A stretch of 60,935 nt of DNA, taken from Pseudomonadota bacterium (GTDB taxonomy: Bacteria > Myxococcota_A > UBA9042 > GCA-2863065). The notes under the pieces are model-generated. The model searched no databases. It was not told where the DNA came from and was given only the letters and a program-made list of their open reading frames with translations. Of the stretch, positions 1 to 8,359 are shown piece after piece; position 1 is the stretch's first letter, and each line of letters begins with the position of its first letter. The stretch is taken from NCBI GenBank assembly GCA_005776725.1, contig SXOO01000185.1:1-60935 (forward strand). Direction: 5' to 3'. The translations under genes were made by a program, and so were the position numbers.

Positions 1-480
1 ACCGATGGGGATCATGGAGTCGATCGCCTTGAGGCCCGTCATGAGGGGCTCGTGGACCGACTTGCGCTTGATGATGCCCGGCGCCATGATCTCGACGCGC
101 CGGCGGTGCGGGGTCTGCAGAGGACCCTTGCCGTCGATGGGCTCGCCGAGAGCGTTGACGACGCGGCCAAGCAGCGCTTCGCCGACCGGCACCTCGAAGA
201 TGCGGCCAGTGCGACGGACTTCGTCGCCTTCCTTGATCTTGAAGTCCTCGCCGAGGAGGGCCACGCCGACGTTGTCTTCCTCGAGGTTGAGCACCATGCC
301 GCGGACGCCGTGCGGGAAGTCCAACAGCTCGCCGGCCTGGGCCTTCTCGAGGCCGTGGACGCGCGCGATACCGTCGCCGACGGTGAGCACGGTCCCGGTC
401 TCATCGACCTTGACCTCCTTGCCGAAGGCCTCCACCTCGGCCTGGATGATGCGGCTGATCTCTGCGACGTTGATACTCAT
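1..480 (-). CDS. atpA: ATP synthase F1 subunit alpha, N-terminal part (cut by window edge)
   Basis: Alpha subunit of the F1 catalytic head of ATP synthase. Only the first 160 residues are here; the family is usually about 500-510, so the nucleotide-binding core lies beyond the left edge. Reading from the ATG at 478-480, the protein begins [12 protein letters not shown] and carries the beta-barrel crown signatures [27 protein letters not shown] and [11 protein letters not shown], typical of alpha rather than beta. It is the last visible gene of the minus-strand run atpF'-atpF-atpH-atpA, with about 107 bases separating it from atpH. The frame is open to base 1. Identity is very secure. Confidence 0.97.
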   Translation of the reverse strand, partial: MSINVAEISRIIQAEVEAFGKEVKVDETGTVLTVGDGIARVHGLEKAQAGELLDFPHGVRGMVLNLEEDNVGVALLGEDFKIKEGDEVRRTGRIFEVPVGEALLGRVVNALGEPIDGKGPLQTPHRRRVEIMAPGIIKRKSVHEPLMTGLKAIDSMIPIG

Positions 481-587
481 CGTTTCACCTTGTCAGCTTC
501 GGGTTCGTGCTGCCGCTCCCTCTCGGGTGGCGGCGTTTTCGTGAACGGGGTCGGCGCCGCCGAGAGGGCGGGCGCCGAGAGGTCTGG

Positions 588-1136
588 TTATTGGACCGCC
601 TGCCGGAGGCGACCCTGCAGTGAGTCGAGCTGGTGTCGGACGCTCCCGTCGAGGACGAGGTTGCCGATCCGGGTTACCACGCCGCCGAGGAGCTTCTCGT
701 CGACGGTGGCGTCGAGCACGACGGACTTGCCGGTGGCGCGCTTCAGCGCGTCCTCCACCCGCTTCTTCTCGATGATCGTGAGCGGACGCGCCGAGGTGAC
801 TCGCGCGCGACCGCGACCCTGGACCTCGTCGAGTCGTCGCCCGAACTCCACGCGGATGCCCGGGAGCGCCGCCACGCGGCCCTTGTCCGCGAGCAGGACG
901 AGGAAGTGGGTGGTGGTGGGGCGGAGGAGGAGGGACCGAGAGACGCTCCGCAGCACCTCGCCCTTGGTTCGCGACGAGATCGAGGGGTCGGTGAGCGCAC
1001 CGAAGACCTTCGGCTCCTTCTCGAGCGCGTCCACGACCTTGTCCAGGTCACGGCCCACGGCCTCGTGGCTCTTGTCCTTCTCACAAAGGCCGACCAGGGC
1101 CTTCGCGTAGCGGCGCGCGATGCGGACGTCGCTCAT
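588..1136 (-). CDS. atpH: ATP synthase F1 subunit delta
   Basis: Delta (OSCP) subunit, linking the peripheral b stalk to the top of the F1 head. The 182-residue length is normal. The N-terminus (RIARRYAKALVGLCEK) is the usual helical start, and the C-terminal part contains the conserved ending LLGGVVTRIGNLVLDGSVR. Its ATG overlaps the atpF stop by four bases (1133-1136), which indicates translational coupling in the atpF'-F-H-A operon. No oddities seen. Confidence 0.97.
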   Translation of the reverse strand: MSDVRIARRYAKALVGLCEKDKSHEAVGRDLDKVVDALEKEPKVFGALTDPSISSRTKGEVLRSVSRSLLLRPTTTHFLVLLADKGRVAALPGIRVEFGRRLDEVQGRGRARVTSARPLTIIEKKRVEDALKRATGKSVVLDATVDEKLLGGVVTRIGNLVLDGSVRHQLDSLQGRLRQAVQ

Positions 1137-1651
1137 TGGAGGCTCCCGCGGGTCTCGAGGTGCTCGACGTAGTCCGTGAACATCTTTCGCCGATCGTTGT
1201 CGGAGATGCGCTCCACCACGAGCCGCTCGGCCTCGGCGCCCGCGATCTTCACAGCGTGGAGGCGAAGCTCCTGCTCGATCTTTCGCGTCTCCTGCTCGAT
1301 GCGGGCCTGCGCGTCGCGCTGGATCCGCGCCACGGCCTGCTCAGCCTCGGCGACGATGCGCCGCGCCTCGGACTCGCCAGCGGCGCGCGCGTCGCTGAGT
1401 ACCTGCTGCCGCTCGGCCTCGAGCGAGGCCAGGCGCTGCGTGTAGTCCGCGAGGAGCGCCTCCTTCTCGATACGAAGGGCGCGTGACTCTTCGATGTCCT
1501 TCACGAGCCGGGCGCGCCGGAGCGCGACGAACTCCTGGATGGGCTTCCGGAGCAGGATGACGAGCGCCCCCACGTAGACCGTGAAGTCCAGGATGTAGAG
1601 CCCCTGGACTCCCCACTGGAAGCCATGACCACTGGCGAGCAGGCCCATCAC
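1133..1651 (-). CDS. atpF: ATP synthase F0 subunit b
   Basis: Peripheral-stalk subunit b, 172 residues. It has one N-terminal membrane helix (LYILDFTVYVGALVILL, about residues 18-35) followed by a long charged coiled coil rich in Glu, Arg and Ala. It overlaps atpF' upstream and atpH downstream by four bases each (ATGA). Because a second b-like gene lies directly upstream, the stalk is probably a b/b' heterodimer, as in phototrophs and many deltaproteobacteria. The start is fixed by the overlap at 1648-1651. Confidence 0.95.
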   Translation of the reverse strand: MMGLLASGHGFQWGVQGLYILDFTVYVGALVILLRKPIQEFVALRRARLVKDIEESRALRIEKEALLADYTQRLASLEAERQQVLSDARAAGESEARRIVAEAEQAVARIQRDAQARIEQETRKIEQELRLHAVKIAGAEAERLVVERISDNDRRKMFTDYVEHLETRGSLQ

Positions 1652-2121
1652 GAAGCACCCCCGATGATCTTCACTGCGATCCGATCGCCGATGCTACGGG
1701 CGGCTACGGTGAGCTCTGAGCGGGCCATGTCGGCCGACGCGCTGAGCTCTCGCAGCCCAGCGTCGACCTGAGCCGAGGCTGCCGCCCGGGCGGCCTCGAT
1801 CTGGGCGCGCTCGCGCGTCTCGGCCTCGGCGCGCAGGCGCTTGGTCTCGTCGAGCGCCTTGCGACGCACGTCTCCGATCTGCGCGTCGTACTCGCTGATC
1901 TTGGCCTGCGCGTCCTTGACTGCCTTCTCAGCGGCCTCTCGCGAGCCCGCCGTGAGGGCGTGCCGCTTGTCGAACATGTCGACCAGGCCGCGGACGAAGA
2001 GGCGGTGATACAGGTAGAAGAAGGCGAGGAACAGCACCGCCATGAACAGGACGCTGGAGTCGAGATCCACGACTCCGGCGGGCTGGACCGGCATCAGGGT
2101 TCCATCGATCGGGATGAGCAT
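1648..2121 (-). CDS. atpF': ATP synthase F0 subunit b' (second b-type subunit)
   Basis: Second peripheral-stalk subunit, 157 residues from the ATG at 2119-2121. It has a membrane helix (SSVLFMAVLFLAFFYLYHRL) and then a charged coiled coil with FDKRHALTAGSREAAEKA, the b' pattern in which the helix is followed by a short basic turn and a long dimerisation region. An in-frame ATG at 2199 would add 26 arginine/serine-rich residues unlike the family, and it would lie inside the predicted promoter, so I chose 2121. First gene of the operon; the last four bases overlap atpF. Confidence 0.92.
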   Translation of the reverse strand: MLIPIDGTLMPVQPAGVVDLDSSVLFMAVLFLAFFYLYHRLFVRGLVDMFDKRHALTAGSREAAEKAVKDAQAKISEYDAQIGDVRRKALDETKRLRAEAETRERAQIEAARAAASAQVDAGLRELSASADMARSELTVAARSIGDRIAVKIIGGAS

Positions 2122-2170
2122 CCGGCACGACCTCGTGGTGGGGGGGGACCCCACTCGTTTCGAGGCGCCG

Positions 2171-2199
2171 CAGCTAGCATTGGCCGGTTCGCGTGTCAA
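2171..2199 (-). promoter_or_regulatory. Predicted promoter of the atpF'-F-H-A operon
   Basis: On the minus strand TTGACA (2199-2194), a 17-base spacer, then TAGCTG (2176-2171) preceded by ATGC, giving an extended TGn -10. The -10 ends 49 bases before the atpF' ATG. The same arrangement recurs before atpZ at 53646-53674. Sequence inference only. Confidence 0.5.
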
Positions 2200-2266
2200 C
2201 CGCTAACGAGGTCGAACGGTCGCGGTTGGCAGACCGCGATTCGGGAGAGCGCGCCGTATTACGGCA

Positions 2267-2389
2267 ATTCCGGTCGGGCCCTCAGCTCGACCGCCCGGGG
2301 GTCTGGGGTCGCTCCCCAGGCAACTATTCCGGTCGGGCCCTCTGCCCGGCCGCCCGGGGGTCTGGGGGGCGCTCCCCAGACATGGATTG
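2267..2389 (+). repeat. Family 1 dispersed repeat, two tandem units
   Basis: Two units with a 59-base period, each starting ATTCCGGTCGGGCCCT and ending near GCTCCCCAG. Each has two stem-loops: a CGGxC/GxCCG-type stem, and in unit 2 TCTGGGG pairing with CCCCAGA. The outer edge reads CATGGATTGACGG, which places a TTGACG at 2387. The same family in the same orientation is at 60590-60735. Together with 2122-2266 it fills the gap between the divergent atpF' and peptidase genes. Confidence 0.75.
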
Positions 2390-2415
2390 ACGGCGCGCGG
2401 GCGAGGTCGTCAAAT
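2387..2415 (+). promoter_or_regulatory. Predicted promoter of the M20 peptidase gene
   Basis: TTGACG (2387-2392), 17-base spacer, TCAAAT (2410-2415), then eight bases to the ATG at 2424. Transcription would begin at or next to the start codon, so the message may be leaderless. The -35 lies at the outer edge of the family 1 repeat. Confidence 0.45.
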
Positions 2416-2423
2416 CCGCCGCC

Positions 2424-3830
2424 ATGAACGCCTCGACCCTCCGCGCCCAAATCGACGCCGTCTGGGATGACTCCATCGTCCCGACGCTCCACGACTACAT
2501 CCGCGTGCCCGCCCAGAGCCCCCAGTTCGACCCCGACTGGGAGCGAAACGGCTACATCGACGAGGTCGTCCGCATGGCGAAGGCCTGGGTGGACGCCCGC
2601 GGGATCGCCGGGCTCACCACCCGCGTCCTCCGAATCCCCGGCCGCACCCCGATCCTGCTGGTGGAGCGTCCCGGGGACCGTGCCGGCACCCTGCTGCTCT
2701 ACGGGCACCTCGACAAGCAGCCGCCGTTCACCGGATGGCGCCCCGGCCTCGGGCCGTGGGAGCCGGTCTACACCCCAGAGGGCAAGCTCTACGGGCGCGG
2801 CGCCTCGGATGACGGCTATGCCGTCTTCGCGAGCGTCTGCGCGCTCGAGGCGCTCCTAGCCCAGGGCGAGTCGCTGCCGCGCGTCACGGTGCTCATCGAG
2901 TGCTCGGAGGAGAGCGGCTCTTCGGACCTCCCGGCCTACCTCGAGGCCTATGGCGATGCGCTCGGCACGCCCGACCTCATCGTCTGCCTCGACAGCGGGG
3001 CCGGCGACTACGAGCGCCTCTGGCTCACCACGTCGCTCCGGGGCCTCGTGATCGGCACGCTGCGCGTGAAAGTGCTGGAGAACGGCGTCCACTCGGGCGA
3101 CGCGAGCGGTGTCGTCCCGTCGAGCTTCCGCATCGCCCGGCTCCTCTTGGATCGGCTGGAGGACCCGGTGACGGGCCGCCTGCGGCCGGCGGGGCTCCAC
3201 TGCGAGATCCCTGAGTCACGGCGGCAGGCCGCCGAGCGCGTCGGGGCGGTCCTCGGGAGCCACGTCTGGGACAAGTTCCCGTTCGTCGGGGAGACGACGC
3301 CCATGGGCAACACGCCCGCTGACCTCGTCCTCAACCGGACTTGGCGCCCCACCCTCTCGGTCACGGGCGCGGACGGGCTCCCAGAGACCGCCAAGGCGGG
3401 CAACGTCTTGCGGCCAGAGACGGCGCTGCGCCTCTCGATACGGATCCCGCCCACAGTGGAGCCGGACGACGCGCTGGCGCTGATCCGCGGCATCCTGCTC
3501 GATGATCCGCCCTACGGCGCCACCGTCACCCTGGAGGACGCTCACGCCTCCGGTGGCTGGGCGGCACCGGAGCTGGCGCCGTGGCTGTCAGCCGCGCTCG
3601 ACGCCGCGTCGTCCGCCGAGTACGGCGCTCCCTCCGCGGCTATGGGTGAGGGCGGCTCCATCCCGTTCATGGGCATGCTCGGGCAGCGCTTCCCCAAGGC
3701 CCAGTTCCTCATTACGGGCGTGCTCGGCCCGGAGTCGAACGCCCACGGCCCGAACGAGTTCTTGCACGTGCCTTACGCCAAGCGGCTCACGGCGTGCGTC
3801 GCGCGGATCGTGGCCGGGCTGCCGGGCTGA
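2424..3830 (+). CDS. M20 family metallopeptidase (dipeptidase-like)
   Basis: Zinc-dependent peptidase of the M20 family, 468 residues, the usual length for the dipeptidase/carnosinase subgroup. Visible active-site elements in order are LLLYGHLDKQPP (first metal-binding His and following Asp, about residue 95), GRGASDDGY (bridging Asp), ECSEESGS (catalytic and metal-binding Glu), CLDSG, and a late His in NAHGPNEFLH. A small dimerisation (lid) domain sits between the two catalytic halves, from about residue 205 to 345. There is no signal peptide, so it should act in the cytoplasm on peptides. It stands alone, divergent from the ATP synthase operon, and has a possible leaderless start. The exact substrate cannot be told from sequence. 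Confidence 0.9.
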   Translation: MNASTLRAQIDAVWDDSIVPTLHDYIRVPAQSPQFDPDWERNGYIDEVVRMAKAWVDARGIAGLTTRVLRIPGRTPILLVERPGDRAGTLLLYGHLDKQPPFTGWRPGLGPWEPVYTPEGKLYGRGASDDGYAVFASVCALEALLAQGESLPRVTVLIECSEESGSSDLPAYLEAYGDALGTPDLIVCLDSGAGDYERLWLTTSLRGLVIGTLRVKVLENGVHSGDASGVVPSSFRIARLLLDRLEDPVTGRLRPAGLHCEIPESRRQAAERVGAVLGSHVWDKFPFVGETTPMGNTPADLVLNRTWRPTLSVTGADGLPETAKAGNVLRPETALRLSIRIPPTVEPDDALALIRGILLDDPPYGATVTLEDAHASGGWAAPELAPWLSAALDAASSAEYGAPSAAMGEGGSIPFMGMLGQRFPKAQFLITGVLGPESNAHGPNEFLHVPYAKRLTACVARIVAGLPG

Positions 3831-3886
3831 GCCCGTTCCCGGCGCGGAATCGCGGCGCCGACTCGCCCACAGCGGCGCAACGTTTC

Positions 3887-4900
3887 CTACACCATCGCTA
3901 GCGCCTCTTCGGCGCGGACTACCCCTCGCTGCGCGTCCGAAACACGCTGCCGAGCGTCGGCCACGTCGGCACGCGCGGACTCGGCGCGTCCGGCCAGACC
4001 GGCCGCGACGGACCGCGCCTCCACCAGGAGCCCCTCGAGACGCCGGACGTCGGCCTCCGTCGTGTCCAGCGCGCGCTTTACCAGCTCAGCGGCGGCCTCG
4101 AGGCGCCCATACGCCTCCAGGGCCAGTCGCCGATCACCCTCGGCAGAGCGGAGCACGGCCATCGCCTCCTCGCGGCGCTGGGCTCTCGCCCGCTCCTCAG
4201 GGGGCGGGCCCGCGGGCGGGCTCGGAGGGGGGGCGCCGGGATCCGGAGCGTCTCCCTGCTCGCCCGCGCCGAGCCCCGGCTCATACTCGGGGCTGACCGC
4301 ACTCCGCTCCTGCGTCGCCGATGGGCCAGTCAGCGTCGGAGTGGCGCGCGGTGCCATGCCGCCGGACAAGACCGTGAGGGCGGGACGCTGAGCCGGGCGA
4401 GCCGGCGGCTCGGGCAACGCTGACGCGAACGCCGACAGGGCGTCGAAGCCCGGCGCTTCCAGAGCCGCCTGGAGGCACCCCGCTCGCCAACCGGGGGGAG
4501 GCTGCGTCGCCAGCGCCTCGACCGTGGCGCTCAGGTCCCGCAGCACCGCCGGGCCCACCCCGTGCCCTGCCGCCTCCAGGAACCCCAGCGCCGCGTCCAC
4601 CGCGGCTCGAACGGCGCTCTTCCGCGCCGCGAGGGCCTCTGTAACGCCTCGTCCCCCCGCGAGGGCCGAATGGACCGCCTCGCGGGCTGCGTCCACGGCC
4701 GCCGAGATCGGGCGCGCGTTCCAGTACAGCTGGTTCACTGCCCACGCGACAGCGGACGGCTTGCTCAGCGCCTTGATACGGTCGGCATTCGGACGGTCAC
4801 CCCCTTGCCGAACGCGCTTCGCCAACGCATTCCGCGCCTCGGTGAAGCCGTCGGGAGATCCCCGGAACAGCGCCAGCTCCTCGAGCTCGAAGTCCACCAC
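3887..4900 (-). CDS. Conserved hypothetical protein with C-terminal coiled coil
   Basis: About 337 residues from a proposed GTG at 4898-4900 (VVDFELEELALFRGSP...). The open frame runs on to 5245, but that extension overlaps the divergent lipoprotein gene and is low in family-like features, so I prefer the internal GTG. The N-terminal 60 residues contain FTEARNALAKRVR and KPSAVAWAVNQL, a pattern I recall from uncharacterised high-GC proteins in which KPs..AWxxNqL recurs. A proline-rich linker follows, then a C-terminal Ala/Glu/Arg coiled coil of about 110 residues. No catalytic motif, membrane segment or signal peptide is seen. I cannot assign a function. Confidence 0.7.
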   Translation of the reverse strand: MVDFELEELALFRGSPDGFTEARNALAKRVRQGGDRPNADRIKALSKPSAVAWAVNQLYWNARPISAAVDAAREAVHSALAGGRGVTEALAARKSAVRAAVDAALGFLEAAGHGVGPAVLRDLSATVEALATQPPPGWRAGCLQAALEAPGFDALSAFASALPEPPARPAQRPALTVLSGGMAPRATPTLTGPSATQERSAVSPEYEPGLGAGEQGDAPDPGAPPPSPPAGPPPEERARAQRREEAMAVLRSAEGDRRLALEAYGRLEAAAELVKRALDTTEADVRRLEGLLVEARSVAAGLAGRAESARADVADARQRVSDAQRGVVRAEEALAMV

Positions 4901-5021
4901 GCCGGCAGCTTGCGCCACGGAGCGCCACCAGCTCAAGGGCGCCCTTACCCTGCGTCCGGGCCTCGGCAGCGCCAGCGGTCGGTCTTTCCGTCCGGGCGCC
5001 GCGGGGTGTAGCGTTGCGCCC

Positions 5022-6368
5022 ATGCGCATCCCGGCTTCATGGACTTCGAAGGTGGCTGCCGTAGCCCTGCTCGCGTCGTGCGGCGACTCCGCCGTCTCGG
5101 AAGGAGCAGGCGACACCGCTGTCGAGCGCGCGGAGCCGGAGACCCGGGACACCGCGCCCGTCGACACGTCGCCCTGCGGCTCTCCGCCCCCTGGCTCTAG
5201 GCTCGCGGCTCTTTGCGCGCTGCCACCGAGCCCGGAGCCGCTCATCGGCGACGCGGTCGTGGTGGCCCCTTCGCCCTCCCTGCCGGAGGCGGTGCGGAGT
5301 CAGACCGCGCACAACAACCTCGACGTGGAGTGGCACGCGGGGCGGCTGTTCATGGCCGTGCGGACCGCCCCGACGCACTTCGCGAGCCCGGAGACAACGA
5401 TGTTCGTGGTCAGCACCGCCGACCTCGACAGCTGGCGGTTCGAAGGGCGCTTCACGCTCGGCACGGATGTCCGCGAGCCCCAGCTCGTGTCGTTTCCGGC
5501 CGGGCCCGGACTTGACCCGGGCCTCACGCTCACGTTCGCGGTGCTCGGGACCGATCCGCTGGCGTTTCAGCCGCAGGGGTCGCGGCGCGCGGTCTGGCTC
5601 GGCCCGGGCCGCTTCGGACCCGCCGAGGAGGCGTTCGGCGGCGACCTCCTGCCCTGGCGAATCAAGACGCTGGTGGGCCCCGACGGCGCGACGCGCCTAC
5701 ATGCCATGGGCTACACCGGCGGCGCCGACATCTACGAGAACGACGGCGACCTCATCGAGGTGCACTGGCTCAGCAGCGTCGACGGTGTGACGTTCGGGCC
5801 GGCCCACGGGGACGACGCAATCGTGCTGAGGGGCGGGGCGTCGGAGACGGATGTGGTCTACGAGGAGGATGGCGGCGTCACGGCGGTCTCGCGCAACGAG
5901 GCTGGCGACGCGGAGGGCTTCGGGTCGCTGGTCTGCCATGCGGCGGCCGCGTCCCCCATGGCGTGGAGCTGCGCGCACGATCCGCGGAAGTACGACTCGC
6001 CGCTGCTCTTCCGCCACAAGGGGAAGAACTGGCTGGTGGCGCGTCGTAACGTCACGGACAGCGGGCACTACGACCTCAACTACGACGAGAAGCCGCTCTC
6101 GGAGCAGTACACGCAGTACCAGCTGGACTACTGGGGCAAGCCCAAGCGGTGCGCCCTCTGGGCCGTGGACTCGGCCGCCCTGGCGGTGACCCACGTCCAG
6201 GATCTGCCGTCGCGCGGCGACACGTGCTTCCCCGAGCGGGTCGAGCTGACTCAGAGCGTGTCCCTGATCTTCAACTACACCTCGCCCCTCGACGGAGCGG
6301 ACCCGAGCTGGATAGACGCTCAGACCGGCCCCACGCAGGTGGTCTACACCAGCCTCCAGCTGAACTGA
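5022..6368 (+). CDS. Predicted lipoprotein, possible beta-propeller (sialidase-like) fold
   Basis: 448 residues from the ATG at 5022. The N-terminus is a lipoprotein signal (VAAVALLASCG, lipobox LASC with Cys about 20), followed by an acidic, Pro/Thr-rich spacer. The rest is rich in Trp, Gly, Asp and beta-strand-like segments such as NNLDVEWHAGRLFMAVRTAP and DLDSWRFEGRFTLG, which recall the glycoside-hydrolase/sialidase-type propeller repeats, but no catalytic residues can be named. It is divergent from the coiled-coil gene. A TAGCGT hexamer lies seven bases before the ATG, so the transcript may be leaderless. Function unknown. Confidence 0.75.
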   Translation: MRIPASWTSKVAAVALLASCGDSAVSEGAGDTAVERAEPETRDTAPVDTSPCGSPPPGSRLAALCALPPSPEPLIGDAVVVAPSPSLPEAVRSQTAHNNLDVEWHAGRLFMAVRTAPTHFASPETTMFVVSTADLDSWRFEGRFTLGTDVREPQLVSFPAGPGLDPGLTLTFAVLGTDPLAFQPQGSRRAVWLGPGRFGPAEEAFGGDLLPWRIKTLVGPDGATRLHAMGYTGGADIYENDGDLIEVHWLSSVDGVTFGPAHGDDAIVLRGGASETDVVYEEDGGVTAVSRNEAGDAEGFGSLVCHAAAASPMAWSCAHDPRKYDSPLLFRHKGKNWLVARRNVTDSGHYDLNYDEKPLSEQYTQYQLDYWGKPKRCALWAVDSAALAVTHVQDLPSRGDTCFPERVELTQSVSLIFNYTSPLDGADPSWIDAQTGPTQVVYTSLQLN

Positions 6369-6434
6369 GCCGCCGGGAACTTCCGTCGGTCCTTTGCCCA
6401 CACGCGGCGTGCCCCTGGATGCCGCCGCGGGGCT

Positions 6435-6453
6435 CGTCCTCCGTCCGAGGACG
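6435..6453 (+). terminator. Possible stem-loop after the lipoprotein gene
   Basis: CGTCCTC pairs with GAGGACG around a five-base loop, 66 bases after the lipoprotein stop. Only a weak T tract (GTCTTT) follows further on, so terminator function is uncertain. Confidence 0.3.
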
Positions 6454-6503
6454 CCGCCGGGTCTTTCCACCACGGCGGATCCGATAGGAAGCCGGCGTGA
6501 TTC

Positions 6504-6533
6504 TTGACGGTTGCGACCGGCGCCTCCAATACT
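6504..6533 (+). promoter_or_regulatory. Predicted promoter of pilMNOP
   Basis: TTGACG (6504-6509), 18-base spacer, AATACT (6528-6533), giving a leader of about 55 bases before the GTG start of pilM. A ribosome-binding AGGAG precedes the GTG. No sigma-54 type GG/GC pair was seen. Confidence 0.4.
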
Positions 6534-6593
6534 GACTGCTAGCCTCAAGGGGGTTTCCGTCCCCTATCTAAGGCGCTGACAGGAGTTCCGCGC

Positions 6594-7649
6594 GTGGCGA
6601 AGAAGAACGCCATCGGCCTCGATATCGGCAGTTCGTCCATCAAGGTGGTGGGCATCAGCGAAGGCAAGAAGGGCCTCGAGCTCTTGCACTTCGACATGGC
6701 GCTCCTCCCCCCTGAGGCGGTCGTCGACGGCGCCGTCATGAACTTCACAGCGATCGTGGACAAGGTCCGCGAGCTCTGGAAGGTCAACAAAATCAAGACC
6801 AAGGACGTGGCCATCTCGGTCAGCGGCAACTCGGTCATCATCAAGAAGATCAGCCTCCCCGAGATGACCGCGGAGGAGCTCGAGAACTCCATCCAGTGGG
6901 AGGCGGAGCAGTACATCCCGTTCGACATCAACGACGTGAACGTCGACGTGGAGATCCTGAACCCCAAGGCGGGCCAGGGCCAGATGGACGTGCTGCTGGT
7001 GGCCGCGAAGAAGGACGTGATCAACGATTACGTCTCGGTGGCCCAGGAGGCGGGGCTGAGGCCCGTGGTGGTGGACGTCGACTCGTTCTGCGTCCAGAAC
7101 ATGTTCGAGGCGAACTACGGCTTCCCCCCGGGGGAGACCATCGCGCTCATCGACGTGGGCGCCACCGTCATCAACATCAACGTCATCTCCGACGGCATCA
7201 CCAGCTTCACCCGCGACATCAACATGGGCGGCCAGATGCTCACGGAGGAGATCCAGAAGCAGTTCAACGTCTCCTTCGAGGAGGCGGAGCACTACAAGAC
7301 GGGCGGCGACGGCAACTTCTCGAACTCGTCCATCGCGAGAGAGGTCGCCAAGCTGTCGGAGCGGGTGAGCGAGACGCTGGTCACCGAGATTCAGCGCTCG
7401 CTCGACTTCTTCGCTGCCACCACGATCAATGCGGACATCGCGCGAATCTACCTGGCCGGCGGCGCCAGTCAGCTGCCGCACCTCGTGCGGTCGCTGGAGC
7501 GACGCCTCGAGGTTCCGGTCGAGTACGTGAACCCATTCAAGAACGTGACGATCGACCAGAAACGCTTCGACCCGGAGCTCATAGGCCGGATGGCGCCCAT
7601 GGCAGCCGTCGCCGTTGGCCTGTCGCTTAGGAGGGTTGGCGACAAATGA
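6594..7649 (+). CDS. pilM: Type IV pilus assembly ATPase-like protein PilM
   Basis: Actin-like cytoplasmic protein that binds the N-terminal tail of PilN and ties the inner-membrane alignment complex of the type IV pilus together. 351 residues, normal for the family. Starts with GTG (AGGAG upstream) as AKKNAIGLDIGSSSIKVV, the phosphate-1 loop of the actin fold, with IALIDVGATVININVI as the second phosphate loop and IYLAGGASQLPHL as the adenosine motif. The SIQWEAEQYIPFDI segment is a strong PilM signature. First gene of pilMNOP; its stop overlaps the pilN start (ATGA). Confidence 0.97.
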   Translation: MAKKNAIGLDIGSSSIKVVGISEGKKGLELLHFDMALLPPEAVVDGAVMNFTAIVDKVRELWKVNKIKTKDVAISVSGNSVIIKKISLPEMTAEELENSIQWEAEQYIPFDINDVNVDVEILNPKAGQGQMDVLLVAAKKDVINDYVSVAQEAGLRPVVVDVDSFCVQNMFEANYGFPPGETIALIDVGATVININVISDGITSFTRDINMGGQMLTEEIQKQFNVSFEEAEHYKTGGDGNFSNSSIAREVAKLSERVSETLVTEIQRSLDFFAATTINADIARIYLAGGASQLPHLVRSLERRLEVPVEYVNPFKNVTIDQKRFDPELIGRMAPMAAVAVGLSLRRVGDK

Positions 7650-8356
7650 TTCGCATCAACCTCCTTCAGAAGAAGGACATCAAGAGGAAGAAGTCGGCTA
7701 TCGGGGTACCCGGAGCCAACCTGATCCTGGCGGTATTTGCGATCGCGGCGGTGCTCGAGCTAGGCGGCTTGTACTTCTGGTACATGCAGGTGGCCGAGAC
7801 CGCAGAGAAGACACGGAAGGCGAGCAAGGAGCTGGGCCAGGAGAAGGAGCGACTCGAAGGAGTCATCAAGAGCAAAGGCGAGCTCGATACCCTCAGAAAG
7901 GACGTCTTGGCCCAACGAACGGTGTTTACCGCGCTGAAGAACAGCCGGGTCGGCCCGCTGAACGCTCTCCTCTTCATCTCCTATACGCTCCAGCGCCTGG
8001 GCACCGCGACACCGGAAGAGGAATACCGCGTGCTCACGGACCTCTGGACCCCCGAGTCGCTGAAGCGGGTGGCAGGCACCAACGACGCGGAGTGGGACCC
8101 GGACCGGGTCTGGCTCACTCAGGTCGGCGAGCAGGCCAACGAGTTCATCATCGAGGGGTTGGCGAAGAACCACGAGGACGCGATGACGTTCCTGAAGCGC
8201 CTGCGCACCGGGATCTACTTCGACACCGTGGACTTCATCAGCCAGCAGCGGCAGCCGGACAGCACGTTCGGAGTGCCACTGATCCAGTTCAAGCTAAAGG
8301 CCTTCCTCAACTTCAATCCGGCCGGCTACATGCCCCTCCCGGCGGACAAGGCCTAG
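7646..8356 (+). CDS. pilN: Type IV pilus inner-membrane protein PilN
   Basis: 236 residues, bitopic inner-membrane protein of the pilus alignment complex. The N-terminus MIRINLLQKKDIKRKK is the conserved PilM-binding peptide (INLL motif). One membrane helix follows (about residues 28-48), then a coiled coil (about residues 55-95) and a ferredoxin-like periplasmic domain. It overlaps pilM by four bases and is followed after three bases by pilO. Confidence 0.95.
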   Translation: MIRINLLQKKDIKRKKSAIGVPGANLILAVFAIAAVLELGGLYFWYMQVAETAEKTRKASKELGQEKERLEGVIKSKGELDTLRKDVLAQRTVFTALKNSRVGPLNALLFISYTLQRLGTATPEEEYRVLTDLWTPESLKRVAGTNDAEWDPDRVWLTQVGEQANEFIIEGLAKNHEDAMTFLKRLRTGIYFDTVDFISQQRQPDSTFGVPLIQFKLKAFLNFNPAGYMPLPADKA

Positions 8357-8359
8357 ACG